DNA of 12,560 nt. Source: Planctomycetota bacterium (GTDB lineage: Bacteria > Planctomycetota > MHYJ01 > JACPRB01). The position numbers were made by a program, and so were the translations under genes. Below are positions 6,900 through 12,560 of the stretch, one piece after another. Positions within the stretch are counted from its first letter, which is position 1. Each line of letters begins with the position of its first letter. The notes beneath the pieces were generated by a model. The model saw only the letters and a program-made list of their open reading frames with translations. It searched no databases and was not told the DNA's origin. The stretch spans positions 3,590-16,149 of the forward strand of contig JAHFOZ010000055.1 in NCBI GenBank assembly GCA_023261405.1. Reading direction: 5' to 3'.

Positions 6900-8294
6900 C
6901 TAGGCCGTCAGCTCCGAGATCGGGCCCAGGCTGTCGACGAACGATCCGGCCTTGACCTCCATCTTCTGCATCAGGGTCAGAAGGAGGTTGCTGAGGCGCG
7001 CCTTGCCGTCCACCGGCTTGTGGCAGAGGGTGTAGTGCTCGCCGGCCTTGGCCAGGTCGTAGGCCTTGATGATCGGAAGATTGTAGTCGATGTGCCTGCC
7101 GTGCCTGAGCCCCAGGCCCGCCCCGCCCGCAAGGATCGTGGGCAGGTTGGCATTGCCGTGGCTGTGGCCGTAGCTCATGCCGCTGCCGAAGAGCACCATC
7201 GTGCGGTCGAGCAGCGCGTCCTCGCCGTCGCGGACGGCCAGGAGCTGATCGAGGAAGTACGCGAACTGCTGGGCGAGGAAGGCATCGCTGCGGCTGAGCC
7301 GCGCCATGATCTCCGGGTCGCCGCTGTGGTGCGAGAGCTCGTGGCGGCTCTGGCTGATGCCGAGCTCGGGAAGCGGGAGCCCGTTGCCCTCGGTGCCGCT
7401 CATGTAACTGACCACCCGGGTCATGTCCGTGCGCAGCGCGAGCACGATCAGGTCGTACATCGTACGGTAATACTCGCCCGCCTGCTGGCGCGGGACGTTG
7501 CGGGTCACCCGCTCGGTCGTCGCCGCGTCGACCTTGGGCTTCGGCACGTCCAGCCAGGCGTCCAGGCGCCCGGCGCGGATCTCCACCTCGCGGACGGACT
7601 GGAGGTACTCGTCGAGCTTGCCCCGGTCGGCGGCGCCGAGGGCGGATTTGAGGGACCGGGCGTCGCCCAGCACCGAGTCGAGCACGCTGCGGCGACGGTC
7701 GAGCTTACGGCGGCGCTGTGCGAGGCCCCCCGGCTCCTCGCCGAAGAGGCGCTGGAAGACCGTGCGCGGGTTGTCCTCCGCCGGCAGCGGGATGCCGTCG
7801 GGCGAGTAGGAGAGCGTGTTGGAGTTGTTCGGCTGACCCACGCCGGCCGAGATCGACAGCTCCAGCGAGGCGAAGCGGGTGTGCGGCGAGGTGACTCCGG
7901 CGATCACCTGGTCGCAGGAGACGGTGTTCTTGTAGCTGCCGCCGTCCTGGCCGATCTTCGCCCCCGTCAGCCAGGTGTCGGCGCAGACGTGGGCCTGGCC
8001 GATCCCGTTGGGATGGTGCAGCCCGCTGAGGGGCGTCAGGAGCGCCCGGTGCTTCTCGAGCGGCTTCATCGGCTCGGGGAACGCGTAGTCCGGGCCGGCC
8101 TTCGTGATCTGCCAGGTCAGCACGTTCACGCCGTTGGGGATGTAGACGAAGACGGCGCGCCGGGGCTTGTCGGCGGCCGCCTGGGCCCGGAGCGGGCTCA
8201 TGCCGTCGAGCAGCGGCAGCGCGACCGCCGCCCCCGCCCCGCGCAGGAAGCGGCGGCGATCGAGGAGCCAGTTCTGCCTCCGGATGTTGCTCAC
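6900..8294 (-). CDS. DUF1552 family protein, Tat-exported
   Basis: 464 aa, typical for the family. The start is GTG at 8294, with GGAG 7 nt upstream (AGAGGAGAAGACGCGTG). The N-terminus carries a twin-arginine signal: DRRRFLRGAG at 12-21 followed by a hydrophobic AAVALPLL stretch. Family-like motifs are VFVYIPNGVN at 48-57, SRHELSHHSGD at 316-326 and LFGSGMSYGHSHGNANLP at 368-385. The His/Gly-rich segments and general plan recall the alkaline-phosphatase-like DUF1501/1552 proteins that are nearly always encoded next to a DUF1592 c-type cytochrome protein. It lies 12 nt downstream of that partner and directly abuts the next secreted-protein gene, so all three form one operon. Its activity is unknown. 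Export by Tat implies it folds, perhaps with a cofactor, before crossing the membrane. Confidence 0.92.
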   Translation of the reverse strand: MSNIRRQNWLLDRRRFLRGAGAAVALPLLDGMSPLRAQAAADKPRRAVFVYIPNGVNVLTWQITKAGPDYAFPEPMKPLEKHRALLTPLSGLHHPNGIGQAHVCADTWLTGAKIGQDGGSYKNTVSCDQVIAGVTSPHTRFASLELSISAGVGQPNNSNTLSYSPDGIPLPAEDNPRTVFQRLFGEEPGGLAQRRRKLDRRRSVLDSVLGDARSLKSALGAADRGKLDEYLQSVREVEIRAGRLDAWLDVPKPKVDAATTERVTRNVPRQQAGEYYRTMYDLIVLALRTDMTRVVSYMSGTEGNGLPLPELGISQSRHELSHHSGDPEIMARLSRSDAFLAQQFAYFLDQLLAVRDGEDALLDRTMVLFGSGMSYGHSHGNANLPTILAGGAGLGLRHGRHIDYNLPIIKAYDLAKAGEHYTLCHKPVDGKARLSNLLLTLMQKMEVKAGSFVDSLGPISELTA

Positions 8295-8306
8295 GCGTCT
8301 TCTCCT

Positions 8307-10724
8307 CTACCGCTTCTGGAACAGTTCCGACAGCGCCAGCGCTTCAACGATCGCGCCGAGCCGGTGATCGGCGGCCTTGCTCCGCCGGGCCAGCTCCGCG
8401 AGGGCCGGGCGGTCGTCCACCGTCATGCCCCGCCGCAGCGCGTAGGTCGCCAGTTTCTCGATGAACGCGGCGCTGAACTTGTCGACATCGGCCAGGAGCA
8501 GCTTCTTGAACTCCGCGGCGTCGGCGAATGTCCGGCCGTCGGGCAGCTCGCCGCTGGCGTCCACCTTCGGGTTGTCGCCGGCGCCGTCGCGGACGGCTTC
8601 CACCGTGCGCCAGCGGCCGATCGCGTCGTAGCTGTCGAACGCGAAGCCCAGGGGGTCGATCTTGCGGTGGCAGGCGGCGCAGGTCGGGTCGCTCTTGTGG
8701 GCGTCGAGCTTCATGCGCAGCGTGGCCTTCGGGGACTTGGCCGGCGTCGGCTCGATGGGGGGAACGTTGGCGGGCGGGGGGGGCGGGGAGCGGCCCAGGA
8801 CAGCCTCCATCACCCACACGCCGCGATGGACGGGGCGGTGGCGCGTGCCGTCGGAGGTCAGGCTCAGGATCGAGGCCTGGGTCAGGAGACCCCCGCGGTG
8901 GCTCTCGGGGGCCAGGGCGACGCGGCGGAAGGCGTCCCCCTCCACCCCGGGGATGCCGTAGTGCTCCGCCAGCCGCGCGTTGAGCAGGGTCCAGTCGGCG
9001 TCGAGGAACTCCCGGAGGCCGAGGTTCTTGTGGAGGACTTCCCGGAAGGTGGCGGTGGTCTCCTGGATCATGCTCCTCTGGAGGTGCTCGTCGTAGTCGG
9101 GATACAGCTTCTTGTCGGGCGGGAACATGCCGACCTTGCCGAGGCGCAGCCACTGCCGCGGGAAGCCCGCGGCGAAGCGCTCGATCCTCGGGTCGCGCAG
9201 CATGCGCTGGACGTTGGAGCGGAGGACGTCGGGCCGGCCCAGGGAGCCGTCCCGCGCCGCCTCCAGGAGGGGGGCGTCGGGCATCGTGCTCCAGAGGAAG
9301 TACGAGAGCCGCGAGGCGAGTTCCCAACCGGTGACCCGGGCGTCGTTCCGGTCGGCGGCGCCTTCGACGAGGTAGAAGAAGTCCTTCGAGCAGAGCAGCG
9401 CGAGGAGGCCGGTCTTCAGGGCGGCCGCGAAGGGCTCGCCGCTCTTCCGCTCGCGCTCGACGAGCGCGACCACGCGATCCAGCTCCGCCGGCCGCGCCGG
9501 CCGCCGGAACGCCCGCGTGGCGAAGCGGGAGAGGATCTCGCGGGCCTGCTCCGGGCCGGCCCCCGCCGGGAAATAGTCGCGCTGCGCCGCGGTCGGACCG
9601 GGCTCCGCGAGGGGCCCCTCCCATTCCACCCAGTCCACGATCAGGAAGGGCCAGAGGGGCAGGCCCTGGTCGTCCGTCATCTTCCACTGCCACGGCTCGC
9701 GGCCGTCCCTGATGCTGAGGAAGGGCCTGCTGCCGTGGCGGCCGCCGCGGTCCAGGTTGTTCCCCGGGCCGGGCGCCTCGTTCGAGATCCGGATCATGTG
9801 TTTGCCGGCGGGCAGGTGGGCGCTGAACTCGGCGACCGTCGGCTTGTCTTCGGGCGCAACGACGTCCTGCTCGCCGAGGAGCCGGTCGAGGTCCGCGACA
9901 TAGACGCTCAGGCGGGGCGCGCGGCCGCCGGCCGGCTTGAGGCCGCTGAGTTGGACGCGGATCCGGTACTCGCCGGTGGCCGGGGCGTGGAACTCCTTCA
10001 CCGATCCCGGATGGCCGTTGATGGGGATGCCCGGCCAGAGGTCGAGGCGGACCTTGTCGGCGAGGCCCTGCTCTTCCATCTTCCTCCTGTTCCAGCCGCG
10101 GCAGTCGAAGGGCGTCCAGCGCGTGACCTTCTTCTCCGGTGCCTGGTCGGGGAAGGCCTCGGCGAGGATCCCTTCGGCCGCCGCGAAGTATTTCTCCACG
10201 TGCGCGGGGGAGAGGGAGAGCACGGAGCCGATCCGCTCGAAGCCGTGCCAGTTGGGATCCTCCGGGAGGCCGGTCGGGTCGGCCGCATCGTAGCGGACGC
10301 CCAGGAAGTCGCGGACCGTGTCGGCGTATTCCTCGCGGGTGAGCTTGTAGAAGGTCACGCGCTCGCGCTTCGCGGTGCGGGACGCCTCGCCCTCCTTGAG
10401 GCGAGCGGTCACCCATTCCACGACGCGCGCCGAATCGTCGACCTTGGGCCTGGGCTCGCCCTTCGGAGGCATTTCACCCGTGCTGAGGCGCTCGAGGACG
10501 TCGCCCCAGCGGCCCGCGGCGGACGTGCTCGCGAAGTCGCGCGGGAGGGTGTCGACGCGCAATTCCCCCTTCTGCTTCGCCGGGCCGTGGCAGCGCACGC
10601 AGTGGGCGTCGAGGTAGGGCCGGACGGCCTTGTCGAAATCGTCCCCGTCGCCGGGGGCCGCCGCCCTGGTCTCGAGGGACACGCCGGGCAGGAACAGGAT
10701 CAAGAGGAGGTGCCGGCTGCGCAT
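8307..10724 (-). CDS. DUF1587/DUF1592/DUF1588/DUF1585 multidomain secreted protein with two heme c motifs
   Basis: 805 aa with a Sec-type signal peptide (MRSRHLLLILFLPGVSLETRA). Domains in order: cytochrome-c-like region with CVRCH at 42-46 and a probable axial Met85 in GEMPPKG; DUF1587 at about 122-185; a carbohydrate-binding-like beta region at about 225-370; DUF1595 at about 395-455; DUF1592 at about 463-590; DUF1588 at about 605-705, containing a second heme motif CAACHRKIDPLGFAFDSYDA from Cys682; and DUF1585 at about 730-803. The architecture is complete for this family. The proteins are thought to act in periplasmic redox chemistry, possibly in polymer breakdown, but no activity is established to my knowledge. 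It is the first gene of the minus-strand operon and is followed after 12 nt by the DUF1552 gene. A -10 element lies at 10785-10790. Confidence 0.93.
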   Translation of the reverse strand: MRSRHLLLILFLPGVSLETRAAAPGDGDDFDKAVRPYLDAHCVRCHGPAKQKGELRVDTLPRDFASTSAAGRWGDVLERLSTGEMPPKGEPRPKVDDSARVVEWVTARLKEGEASRTAKRERVTFYKLTREEYADTVRDFLGVRYDAADPTGLPEDPNWHGFERIGSVLSLSPAHVEKYFAAAEGILAEAFPDQAPEKKVTRWTPFDCRGWNRRKMEEQGLADKVRLDLWPGIPINGHPGSVKEFHAPATGEYRIRVQLSGLKPAGGRAPRLSVYVADLDRLLGEQDVVAPEDKPTVAEFSAHLPAGKHMIRISNEAPGPGNNLDRGGRHGSRPFLSIRDGREPWQWKMTDDQGLPLWPFLIVDWVEWEGPLAEPGPTAAQRDYFPAGAGPEQAREILSRFATRAFRRPARPAELDRVVALVERERKSGEPFAAALKTGLLALLCSKDFFYLVEGAADRNDARVTGWELASRLSYFLWSTMPDAPLLEAARDGSLGRPDVLRSNVQRMLRDPRIERFAAGFPRQWLRLGKVGMFPPDKKLYPDYDEHLQRSMIQETTATFREVLHKNLGLREFLDADWTLLNARLAEHYGIPGVEGDAFRRVALAPESHRGGLLTQASILSLTSDGTRHRPVHRGVWVMEAVLGRSPPPPPANVPPIEPTPAKSPKATLRMKLDAHKSDPTCAACHRKIDPLGFAFDSYDAIGRWRTVEAVRDGAGDNPKVDASGELPDGRTFADAAEFKKLLLADVDKFSAAFIEKLATYALRRGMTVDDRPALAELARRSKAADHRLGAIVEALALSELFQKR

Positions 10725-10784
10725 CGACGTTCCCCGGGCCAGTTCTCTGCGGGAGGAGCGCGGCCGCCCCCGGCCCGCACCATC

Positions 10785-10790
10785 ACTATA
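10785..10790 (-). promoter_or_regulatory. Probable -10 element for the DUF1592-DUF1552 operon
   Basis: On the minus strand this reads TATAGT (5 of 6 matches to TATAAT), about 60 nt before the ATG at 10724. No convincing -35 hexamer lies 16-18 nt upstream, so the promoter is either activator-dependent or uses another sigma factor. It would give a 5' leader of roughly 50 nt. Confidence 0.35.
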
Positions 10791-10905
10791 GCGGCACAGC
10801 GGGCATTATTGCGGATGATCCTCCGGATTCCCATCGTATCGAGCCCCTGCCAGGCGCGATGGATCTCAAGTCCGGTCCGCCGGGCATGTCTGGAGACCGC
10901 CCCAT

Positions 10906-10950
10906 TGGTGGGCCCGCCCGGACTCGAACCGGGAACCAAGGGATTATGAG
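10906..10950 (-). pseudogene. 3' half of a tRNA (anticodon CAT), attachment-site-like remnant
   Basis: Read on the minus strand, this is a perfect tRNA 3' half: 7-nt anticodon loop CTCATAA (anticodon CAT at 10948-10946), 3' anticodon-stem strand TCCCT, 5-nt variable loop, T arm CCGGG... with stem CCCGG/CCGGG around loop TTCGAGT, acceptor strand CGGGCCC, discriminator A and encoded CCA (10908-10906). The 5' half is absent. Bases 10951-10955 cannot pair with TCCCT, and no D arm or GGGCCCG acceptor strand is found through about 11250. A tRNA cut exactly at the anticodon loop is typical of the far end of an element integrated at a tRNA gene. A tRNA with an anticodon-loop group I intron is a weaker alternative, since I see no 5' exon. 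Confidence 0.75.
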
Positions 10951-10998
10951 AGAGGACCAGGGGGGCTGGACAGGGGTGGACAGCGAAGGCCGCAAATG

Positions 10999-11029
10999 GC
11001 CCTGGAGGCCTCTAAATGGCCTCCAGGGC
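10999..11029 (+). terminator. Perfect 12-bp hairpin, possible intrinsic terminator
   Basis: GCCCTGGAGGCC (10999-11010) and GGCCTCCAGGGC (11018-11029) are exact reverse complements around a 7-nt loop TCTAAAT. On the + strand the stem is followed by TCGTTTT, an acceptable U-tract; on the minus strand the tail is a weak CATTTGC. No + strand gene ends upstream, so the transcript it would stop is unclear. It could also serve the toxin-antitoxin transcript arriving on the minus strand. The octamer AAATGGCC occurs at 10994 and again in the loop at 11014. Confidence 0.5.
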
Positions 11030-11059
11030 TCGTTTTAAGATCTGGACACAGGAGCCCTC

Positions 11060-11079
11060 AGAAACCCTAAGAAACCCCA
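11060..11079. repeat. Doubled 10-mer
   Basis: AGAAACCCTA (11060-11069) is followed directly by AGAAACCCCA (11070-11079), differing at one base. A degenerate third unit GAAAAGCCC follows. Confidence 0.5.
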
Positions 11080-11090
11080 GAAAAGCCCGC

Positions 11091-11116
11091 AGGATCGTAC
11101 AAGGATCGTACAAGGA
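11091..11116. repeat. 11-bp tandem repeat, about 2.4 copies
   Basis: AGGATCGTACA occurs at 11091-11101 and again at 11102-11112 without change, followed by AGGA. The pair is exact. It may be an iterated protein-binding site (for example integrase arm sites or an antitoxin operator) or simple slippage. Confidence 0.65.
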
Positions 11117-11206
11117 AAGGCTCTGAAAGGACGTGCTCCGGCGGGTCTGGTGGAGTGTCGGAGGTTCAAGCTCCTGAGGTCGCCCGGCTCCTGCTTGAGG
11201 CCCTTC

Positions 11207-11719
11207 CTACGGCTTCCCGGGAATCCCCCATTCTGCCTTCAGTTTCTGGATGACGTCGGCCAGCAGGCGCGGGTTGATGTACAGGGTGGAACGGGACGGG
11301 AGGCTTTCGAGTATCTGGATGACTTGCGCGGGGGTTCGTTTCCCCTTTCGGGCGCCGCGGATGAGCAGCCCCAGGGTTCCGTGCACCTCGATCTTCAACT
11401 GCTCGGCGACCAGGCGCGCCGCGGCGTCGTCGGTCAGGAACACGCAGTCCTTCTGTGTCGCCAGGAGCGCCAGGCAGGCCGCCTCACCGGCATCCAGGGA
11501 GAACCCACGGCAAAGGGCGAGCGTCTCGGGGTCGGCGGGGACCGTGGGGGCGGGCCGCTGGAGGAAAGGCTGGGGAAGCGCCTTCGGGCGATGCTTTAGG
11601 ACTTCGGCCCAGACGACCTCCGGAATCTGCGCCGACGTGAAGTCGGAGAGGAGGTCGAGGCTGTCGAGCTGGTCGAGGTGAATGAGCGGGCCGGCGTCGC
11701 AGACGACCGGCCTAGTCAT
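11207..11719 (-). CDS. PIN-like toxin, DUF3368 type, of a type II toxin-antitoxin pair
   Basis: 170 aa. The acidic residues expected for a PIN nuclease site are in order: Asp8 in VVCDAGPLIHL, Glu39 in PEVVWAEVL, Glu79 in LDAGEAACLAL and Asp97/Asp98 in FLTDDAAARLVAE. The CDAGPLIHL start, the DxGE motif and the length (longer than the roughly 130 aa of a typical VapC) fit DUF3368. These proteins are predicted Mg2+-dependent RNases, and the usual partner is a small DNA-binding antitoxin. Its ATG lies inside the end of the antitoxin gene with an 8-nt overlap (ATGACTAG), so the two are translationally coupled. It sits about 260 bp from the half-tRNA, which suggests it is accessory cargo. Confidence 0.85.
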   Translation of the reverse strand: MTRPVVCDAGPLIHLDQLDSLDLLSDFTSAQIPEVVWAEVLKHRPKALPQPFLQRPAPTVPADPETLALCRGFSLDAGEAACLALLATQKDCVFLTDDAAARLVAEQLKIEVHGTLGLLIRGARKGKRTPAQVIQILESLPSRSTLYINPRLLADVIQKLKAEWGIPGKP

Positions 11720-11906
11720 TCCCCTTGAGGCCCCAGTCGACGTCCTCCTTTACGAAGCGAGCCGCCAGCTCGGGAGCGCGCGCCTCGAGGAACCGACGGA
11801 GAGCTTCCTGGACGAGTTCGTTCTCGGAGGAAAACCAGCCTTGGGCCACGAATGCACGCAGCTGCTCCCGGAGCTGATCCGGCAGTTCCACCTTGAGCGT
11901 CGTCAT
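11712..11906 (-). CDS. Ribbon-helix-helix-like antitoxin partner of the DUF3368 toxin
   Basis: 64 aa from the ATG at 11906. An in-frame ATG at 11978 would give 88 aa, but the promoter lies inside that extension. The sequence has the strand-helix-helix look of CopG/ParD-type antitoxins: a short strand TTLKVELPD at 2-10, helix QLREQLRAFVAQG, the turn WFSSENELV at 24-32 and a second helix QEALRRFLEARAPE. The acidic, tryptophan-containing tail (VKEDVDWGLKGND) is the expected toxin-neutralising segment. It is the first gene of the pair and overlaps the toxin gene by 8 nt. By analogy it should repress its own promoter. Confidence 0.82.
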   Translation of the reverse strand: MTTLKVELPDQLREQLRAFVAQGWFSSENELVQEALRRFLEARAPELAARFVKEDVDWGLKGND

Positions 11907-11912
11907 GACCTT

Positions 11913-11941
11913 ACTATAGCGCCCGCGGCAGGACGGAACAA
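11913..11941 (-). promoter_or_regulatory. Promoter of the toxin-antitoxin operon, leaderless type
   Basis: On the minus strand TTGTTC (11941-11936) and TATAGT (11918-11913) are 17 nt apart. Only 6 nt separate the -10 from the ATG at 11906, so the transcript probably starts at or next to the start codon. It was used to choose the antitoxin start. Confidence 0.6.
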
Positions 11942-12078
11942 GGACGGATGTCGATGACGGATGACCTTCTCGTCGCAAGACTGTTACATAGCGTACTCCG
12001 GACGGTCATTGCGGCCGAACCATCAGGAGAATCGCTCCCTCGCTCCCTCAATTGGATGGCGATCCCCGGGTTCGCGAA

Positions 12079-12106
12079 TAGACCTCGCCGCACTCGACGT
12101 TAAGAT
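12079..12106 (+). promoter_or_regulatory. Probable promoter of the selenoprotein gene, leaderless type
   Basis: TAGACC (12079-12084) and TAAGAT (12101-12106) lie 16 nt apart, each with 4 of 6 consensus matches. Only 4 nt separate the -10-like hexamer from the ATG at 12111, and there is no Shine-Dalgarno sequence. It is weaker than the antitoxin promoter, but the geometry is similar. Confidence 0.35.
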
Positions 12107-12110
12107 ACCC

Positions 12111-12560
12111 ATGAGATTCACCCTTCTCGCCTGCCTCGCCCTTCCTGCCTTTCAGGACGATGCCCCCATGGGTCTCACGAAGGGGAAGCAGTTCCCCGAC
12201 TTTCTACTCCCCAATGTCGAAGGCGGATTCGGCCGCCTGTCCGATTACCGGGGGAAGAAAGTCCTCGTCTTCAACTTCGCTTCCTGGTGAGCGGGGTGCC
12301 GCCGGTCCATGGCCGGCTGGCAAGAGGCCGTGAAGCCTCACGTGGATGCCGGGAAGCTCGTCGTGATCGGCGTGGTTCAGGAGCAGCACGCCGACCGCGC
12401 ACGTCTCTACAAGCAGTGGAAAAAGATCGAGTGGCCCATCTACATCGACGCCCTGAATACCCTGGGGCTCGCCGTCGTGCCGGTACCGCTCGGAGTCGAT
12501 GAGTCGGGCGTCATTCGCCTGGAAGGCGCGACGAAGGAGGGAGTCCGGGAGTTCGTGGAG
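12111..12560 (+). CDS. Thioredoxin-fold (TlpA / AhpC-TSA-like) selenoprotein with in-frame TGA as Sec, 3' truncated by window edge
   Basis: 150 residues are visible, counting TGA 12288-12290 as selenocysteine 60. Before it come a short hydrophobic N-terminus (MRFTLLACLALPAFQ, probably a signal or anchor) and a redoxin start (KGKQFPDFLLPNVEGGFGRL, then KKVLVFNFASW). The next codons read U-A-G-C-R-R-S-M, so the TGA replaces the attacking cysteine of the family's WCxxC motif and Cys63 is the resolving partner. The frame then stays open for 90 codons, with G or C at 76 of 90 third positions and thioredoxin features: LVVIGVVQEQH at 83-93, IEWPIYID at 106-113, a cis-Pro-like VVPVP at 122-126 and VDESGVIR. 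A hairpin directly after the TGA can serve as SECIS. TGA is a normal stop elsewhere in the window, so general recoding is excluded. A pseudogene or sequencing error is possible but less likely. Likely role: thiol/selenol redox in the cell envelope. Confidence 0.85.
12288..12322 (+). promoter_or_regulatory. Sec TGA codon and bacterial SECIS-like hairpin
   Basis: Six bases after TGA (12288-12290) comes a stem TGCC (12297-12300) with GGCA (12319-12322), then GCCGG (12301-12305) with CCGGC (12313-12317). There is a single bulged T at 12318 and a 7-nt apical loop TCCATGG (12306-12312). The loop begins 16 nt after the TGA, close to the spacing in known bacterial SECIS elements, and contains G residues as required. 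In E. coli fdhF the bulged U is on the 5' side, while here it is on the 3' side. SelB is expected to bind this element. Confidence 0.7.

Larger units (their letters stand above)
10951..11206. other. Gene-free stretch with hairpin and tandem repeats
   Basis: Together with 10725-10905, these bases form a 482-bp region in which I see no credible protein gene on either strand. This part holds a strong hairpin at 10999-11029, a doubled 10-mer at 11060-11079 and 2.4 copies of an 11-mer at 11091-11116. It is less GC-rich than its surroundings, especially about 11035-11115. Short direct repeats beside a half-tRNA would suit arm-type integrase binding sites, but no integrase gene is present in the window. 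Confidence 0.4.

Noticed and set aside
7020..10949. A 1309-codon open frame on the + strand
   Set aside because: It lies opposite the DUF1552 and DUF1592 genes, whose proteins have clear motifs (RRRFLRG, CVRCH, CAACH). The antisense product is compositionally odd and recalls no family; GC-rich antisense frames are often open by codon bias.
11159..11176. tRNA T-arm-like string GGAGGTTCAAGCTCC on the + strand
   Set aside because: The stem pairs only as GGAG/CTCC around GTTCAAG, which is the wrong register for a T arm, and no acceptor or CCA follows. Probably chance.
12111..12134. Lipobox-like LLAC at residues 5-8 of the selenoprotein
   Set aside because: The n- and h-regions before the Cys would be only about seven residues, too short for a normal lipoprotein signal.
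12111..12290. Redoxin gene as an ordinary 59-aa protein ended by TGA, or a nonsense pseudogene
   Set aside because: The TGA falls precisely on the catalytic Cys position, the frame remains intact for 90 codons with native codon bias, and a SECIS-like hairpin follows. A random nonsense mutation would not be expected to combine these.
12287..12502. A 71-codon + strand frame overlapping the TGA of the redoxin gene
   Set aside because: It is in a different frame from the thioredoxin-like continuation and its product is Arg-rich without family resemblance.
1..12560. CRISPR arrays
   Set aside because: No regularly spaced repeats of 20-40 bp were seen on reading. The only tandem repeats are the 10- and 11-mers near 11060-11116.

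Overview
This is a high-GC (about two-thirds G+C) bacterial window with dense coding, strong G/C preference at third codon positions, and TAG and TGA both used as ordinary stops. A DUF1552 protein paired with a two-heme DUF1587/1592/1588/1585 protein, plus several large secreted proteins of unknown function, suggests Planctomycetota or a related soil or sediment lineage (Acidobacteriota, Verrucomicrobiota and Myxococcota also carry such pairs). No rRNA or other phylogenetic marker is present, so the assignment is tentative.

Layout. Bases 1-153 hold the 3' end of a + strand gene. It converges on a minus-strand gene (253-1914) for a secreted two-domain protein, and a long imperfect inverted repeat lies between them. 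Upstream, also on the minus strand, is a B12-binding-type radical SAM enzyme (2059-3669). A divergent intergenic region follows, then a + strand pair: a xylose-isomerase-like TIM barrel (3800-4636) and a class V aminotransferase / cysteine desulfurase-like PLP enzyme (4671-5819). Convergent to these is a tightly packed minus-strand operon, read right to left: DUF1592-type cytochrome c-like protein (10724-8307), Tat-exported DUF1552 protein (8294-6900) and a secreted protein of unknown function (6899-5823) whose start codon directly abuts the previous stop codon.

From 10725 to 11206 there is no gene. This stretch carries the operon promoter region, a 3' half-tRNA (anticodon CAT, cut cleanly at the end of the anticodon loop), a 12-bp perfect hairpin and short tandem repeats. 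This looks like the end of an integrated element or its scar. Next is a type II toxin-antitoxin pair on the minus strand: ribbon-helix-helix-like antitoxin (11906-11712) and DUF3368/PIN-type toxin (11719-11207).

The most notable item is at the right edge. A thioredoxin-fold (TlpA/AhpC-TSA-like) gene starting at 12111 has an in-frame TGA (12288-12290) exactly where the first cysteine of the CxxC redox motif belongs. The frame stays open and clearly thioredoxin-like to the window end, and a SECIS-like hairpin begins a few bases after the TGA. I read this as a selenoprotein with a U-A-G-C active site. Conventional ORF calling splits it into two pieces.

At least three genes (TIM barrel, antitoxin, selenoprotein) have -10-like hexamers only 4-9 nt before the ATG and no Shine-Dalgarno sequence, suggesting frequent leaderless transcripts.
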